A stretch of 64,000 nucleotides of DNA. Source: Paraescarpia echinospica (taxonomy: Eukaryota > Annelida > Polychaeta > Sabellida > Siboglinidae). Under the pieces are notes generated by a model. It had not been told where the DNA came from, made no database searches, and saw only the letters and a list, made by a program, of their open reading frames with translations. The position numbers were made by a program, and so were the translations under genes. The stretch covers positions 47,427,058-47,491,057 of the forward strand of contig CM034541.1 of the NCBI GenBank assembly GCA_020002185.1. Direction: 5' to 3'. Numbering within the stretch: the stretch's first letter is position 1; every line of letters begins with the position of its first letter. Shown here one piece after another: positions 61,969-64,000 of the stretch.

Positions 61969-62068
61969 CCTACTACGTCTGCTTCGTTCGACGGCGCCTC
62001 CGCTTACTGTCCGGCGCCGCCTTGCCGGCCGGCCTTATGTACCCCCGCCGAGGTAAAGCTCTTTACGA

Positions 62069-62494
62069 CTACCACCGATGCACTACTACTACTACGCGGG
62101 AAATACGTCGTCGCTCGGCCTCTTTCGACGGCGCCTCTTCTTGCTGGCCGGCCGGCTTGCCGGGCGGCTTTATGCGTCGTCGTCGCTTTTTCGGCGGCGG
62201 GGGCCTATTCAGCAGGCCGTCGAGAAGGTCGGCGCCCGCCTCCCTCGCGCGCCTCTTTACCGCCTGTTTCAGATTGCCGCCGGCGACGACGTCCTGCGCC
62301 ACGCGCACGCCCGTCTTGAGCGCGCGCTTGCCCAGCGCCATGGCCCCTCTCTTGATAAGCGGCATGGCGCTTCGAAACAGGCTGCCGAAGAGATTACCCA
62401 GTCCGTGACCCCGCTGCGCTCGGGCGCCTACGAACACCGGCAGGCCACCGCCGACCTGCCGCGTGTAGTAGTCCTCGTACACGTTTCGCGTCAT
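62069..62494 (-). CDS. Adenovirus pX-like core/minor virion protein
   Basis: 141 residues from ATG 62494, which is two bases after the penton stop; upstream codons in this frame overlap penton and are not used. An amphipathic, Gly/Ala/Arg-rich region (GLGNLFGSLFRSAMPLIKRG, then ALGKRALKTGVRVAQDV) resembles the pX/pVI-type domain seen in adenoviruses and Polintons; a very basic PKKRRRRIKPPGK segment follows. A role in genome packaging or membrane interaction is inferred. The last residues (VVVVVHRW) look unusual, and the tail-coding DNA is partly duplicated at 61970-62045. Confidence 0.72.
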   Translation of the reverse strand: MTRNVYEDYYTRQVGGGLPVFVGARAQRGHGLGNLFGSLFRSAMPLIKRGAMALGKRALKTGVRVAQDVVAGGNLKQAVKRRAREAGADLLDGLLNRPPPPKKRRRRIKPPGKPAGQQEEAPSKEAERRRISRVVVVVHRW

Positions 62495-62496
62495 CG

Positions 62497-63342
62497 TCAG
62501 AACAGTTTCGACTTGCGGCGTCGGACGTGAAGCGTCGTCCCGACTTTTCCGTTCTCGAATGGTATCGACTGACCGAGGTCGTCTCTTATATCTATCTCGA
62601 TCGAATCGAATTGGCGCCGCAGGAGCGGCGCGTATTGGACGCGGTCGAAGATGTTCGATACGATGCTGCCGTTCAAACCGTGGACGGGGACGGCTCGGAT
62701 GAGGGGGGCGAATACGTCGCCGACGATGCGCGTCTCCACGATGTCCGCGTACACGAACAGGGTGTCGCCGCCGCCGCTCAGGTCCACCGGGTGGGGCGCC
62801 TCGCACTCGAACATGTACCCCGGGGGCAGGTCGCCGCCGTCAGCGGGCGTCCCGTAACTCACGATATAGTCCGACTCGAAGCCTAGTATCCGGCTCAGGC
62901 GCCCGTTCCGCGGCATGTTAATTTCGACGCCCGGCGATAGAAGCAACGTCATCCGATTAGTGATGGCGCTGTACACTATTCGCACCTTGACCGTGTCGGT
63001 GCTCAGTTTCGCCAACTCCTCGTTGATTTTGCGCATCAGCTTTTTAGCGTTGCTGTAAAAGCCGTGCGGAATGTTGGCCTGACTGGCAATTTTTCCCCCG
63101 TCCTCGGTGGTGAAAAAGCCCACCTCCCCCCTCTCGCACGCCACGAAGAAGTAGGCGTCCACCGGCCTCACATTGTACCAGCTATGCGTGTACTGTAGCG
63201 ACACCAGGCCGCATTCCCACTCCCCCGACAGGTCGACGCGCTGCGGCAGATTCGTCGTGTAGTGCGTCAACGTGTTTTCGGGGTGCGCCTTCATAGACGC
63301 GTTGCTCGGCAACGTGACGTAAAAGTCAGACGACGACGCCAT
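62497..63342 (-). CDS. Penton-like minor capsid protein
   Basis: 281 residues. N-terminal FYVTLPSNASMKAHPENTL, DLSGEWECGLVSLQY and LSRILGF are motifs of a protein that accompanies the MCP in Polinton/adintovirus-like elements, probably the single-jelly-roll vertex protein. Its start overlaps the 3' end of the membrane-protein gene by 17 bp, and its TGA is two bases from the pX-like ATG. High GC and no introns, like its neighbours. Confidence 0.78.
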   Translation of the reverse strand: MASSSDFYVTLPSNASMKAHPENTLTHYTTNLPQRVDLSGEWECGLVSLQYTHSWYNVRPVDAYFFVACERGEVGFFTTEDGGKIASQANIPHGFYSNAKKLMRKINEELAKLSTDTVKVRIVYSAITNRMTLLLSPGVEINMPRNGRLSRILGFESDYIVSYGTPADGGDLPPGYMFECEAPHPVDLSGGGDTLFVYADIVETRIVGDVFAPLIRAVPVHGLNGSIVSNIFDRVQYAPLLRRQFDSIEIDIRDDLGQSIPFENGKVGTTLHVRRRKSKLF

Positions 63343-63652
63343 CGCGCCTCCTCATAGACGGACTCGGCAGTAGGTAGCCGAGGCAACTACTCAGCAGCGC
63401 CGTCCACAGGTTGGAGTCGGCCGTGCCGCGCGTTAGATTGTATATACTGACGACGATCACCGTGTACAGGACGACGATCTGGCACAGGAAGACGATCTCG
63501 GCCTTAGGGCATTCGTTGCCGCAGAGACGCCAAGGAACGCTCGTGACGGAGGAGGCGTCGACGGCATCGGGCGCACCCACAGAGACGCATGAGGCGTCGA
63601 CGGGTGTAGCGACAAATGCGCCTGAGTCGACGGCGGTGGGCGGCTTCTGCAT
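63326..63652 (-). CDS. Small membrane protein of the capsid block
   Basis: 108 residues: a Val/Ala/Ser-rich first half, a CGNECPK motif, a membrane segment at about 51-73 (EIVFLCQIVVLYTVIVVSIY), then NLTRG and a second hydrophobic segment NLWTALLSSCLGYLLP (81-96). The last motif is one I recall as highly conserved in this element type. Its role is unknown; possibly virion membrane or assembly. ATG 63652 is the first Met in frame. Confidence 0.75.
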   Translation of the reverse strand: MQKPPTAVDSGAFVATPVDASCVSVGAPDAVDASSVTSVPWRLCGNECPKAEIVFLCQIVVLYTVIVVSIYNLTRGTADSNLWTALLSSCLGYLLPSPSMRRRDGVVV

Positions 63653-63729
63653 TGGCTGCTACTGCTGCTGCTGCTGTCGTCTCGTCCGCACACATCGCGC
63701 TACTGCCGTCCGACGCTACGGCGCCGTTC

Positions 63730-63990
63730 CTTTACCCGCGCAGGCACACCATAGAGCGAGTTCGTCGACGGGCGTGGGGGCGACGGCGGTGTTGGTGGCG
63801 CGGCTCTCTTCTCCTCGGCAGTCTACTAATACAGCACGGTCCCCTTACAAAAAAAAACGAAAAGCCGTTGCACAGCCCCGCCTCGTGCAGTCGCCAGCAC
63901 CCCGCGTGGCGCATCCAACGCGTCGTCGTCATCCCTTATAGGTCACGCAGATAAATCATAGAGCGAGTTCGCCGACGTTGCGGGCGACGT
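63730..63990. repeat. Duplicated GAACTCGCTCTATG segment near the right edge
   Basis: About 60 bp at 63931-63990 is partly repeated at 63728-63786; on the minus strand both read CGAACTCGCTCTATG preceded by CGTCGCCC-like words. Meaning unknown. Confidence 0.5.
63935..63940 (-). promoter_or_regulatory. Possible TATA box of the capsid block
   Basis: TATAAG within ACCTATAAGGGATG on the minus strand, 283 nt upstream of the first capsid-block ATG. Tentative, since upstream genes may exist beyond the window. Confidence 0.35.
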
Positions 63991-64000
63991 CGATAGCATC

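Larger units (their letters stand above)
50187..64000. mobile_element. Integrated Polinton/Maverick- or adintovirus-like DNA virus (right end outside window)
   Basis: The element starts with 5'-AG exactly where a host repeat is broken. It is GC- and CpG-rich unlike its surroundings and carries protein-primed PolB, adenain-type protease, MCP, pX-like, penton-like and small membrane protein genes, all uninterrupted. Polintons have AG...CT termini and 6-bp target duplications; the candidate duplication is GACAGT at 50181-50186. No integrase or packaging ATPase lies in the visible 13.8 kb, so they may lie to the right or be absent. Intact frames suggest a recent insertion. Confidence 0.82.

Noticed and set aside
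60658..62319. A 553-codon plus-strand frame opposite the MCP
   Set aside because: It mirrors the minus-strand capsid genes in GC-rich DNA, has no recognisable motif, and its composition (Val/Arg/His-rich) is typical of an antisense shadow.

Overview
This window looks like genomic DNA from an invertebrate animal, probably marine and possibly a lophotrochozoan. I cannot name the species. About 50 kb is AT-rich, intron- and repeat-laden nuclear DNA: dead LINEs of several clades, a Ty3/gypsy remnant, tRNA-derived SINEs, minisatellites, purine/pyrimidine tracts, inverted segmental duplications and one 1000-N assembly gap (29507-30506). No bacterial operons, rRNA genes or CRISPR arrays are present.

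Layout. 1-2.9 kb: a CR1-like LINE 3' end nested in a gypsy element. 3.1-12.3 kb: a five-exon minus-strand host gene that I assembled from phase-matched splice sites; it encodes a predicted secreted protein of 253 residues with a signal peptide and two PLAT domains, and its large intron holds a minisatellite and two nested LINEs. 12.3-28.3 kb: a mosaic of inverted duplications, RTE-type LINE pieces, a decayed unknown transposon protein, and two orphan copies of the PLAT gene's last exon. 28.3-34 kb: a decayed LINE, the gap, a 22-copy minisatellite whose every unit carries a 3'-splice-site-like motif, and a SINE. 35.5-39.8 kb: a nearly full-length but broken CR1-like LINE. 40-50 kb: mostly unrecognised DNA, another minisatellite and another copy of the dispersed repeat.

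At 50187 the character changes abruptly to GC-rich, CpG-rich, gene-dense DNA with intact reading frames, continuing to the right edge. This is an integrated Polinton/Maverick- or adintovirus-like DNA virus. It has a protein-primed family B DNA polymerase with N-terminal zinc fingers (+). Facing it on the minus strand is a capsid block: small membrane protein, penton-like protein, pX-like core protein, major capsid protein and adenain-type protease. An early-type region on the left has divergent TATA promoters driving an RPA70-like single-stranded DNA-binding protein (+), an alternatively spliced partner of it (+), and a multi-exon minus-strand gene of unknown function. The left junction is visible because the insertion interrupts a host repeat that occurs uninterrupted elsewhere in the window. 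Near the left terminus are eight perfectly phased heat-shock-element pentamers, and tandem repeats precede the polymerase promoter. The right terminus, and any integrase or packaging ATPase, lie beyond the window.

The viral genes suggest a division of labour: the left region would supply replication accessory and regulatory proteins, the polymerase would copy the linear genome, and the capsid block would build and mature particles. All functional calls are from reading the sequence; no database search was run.
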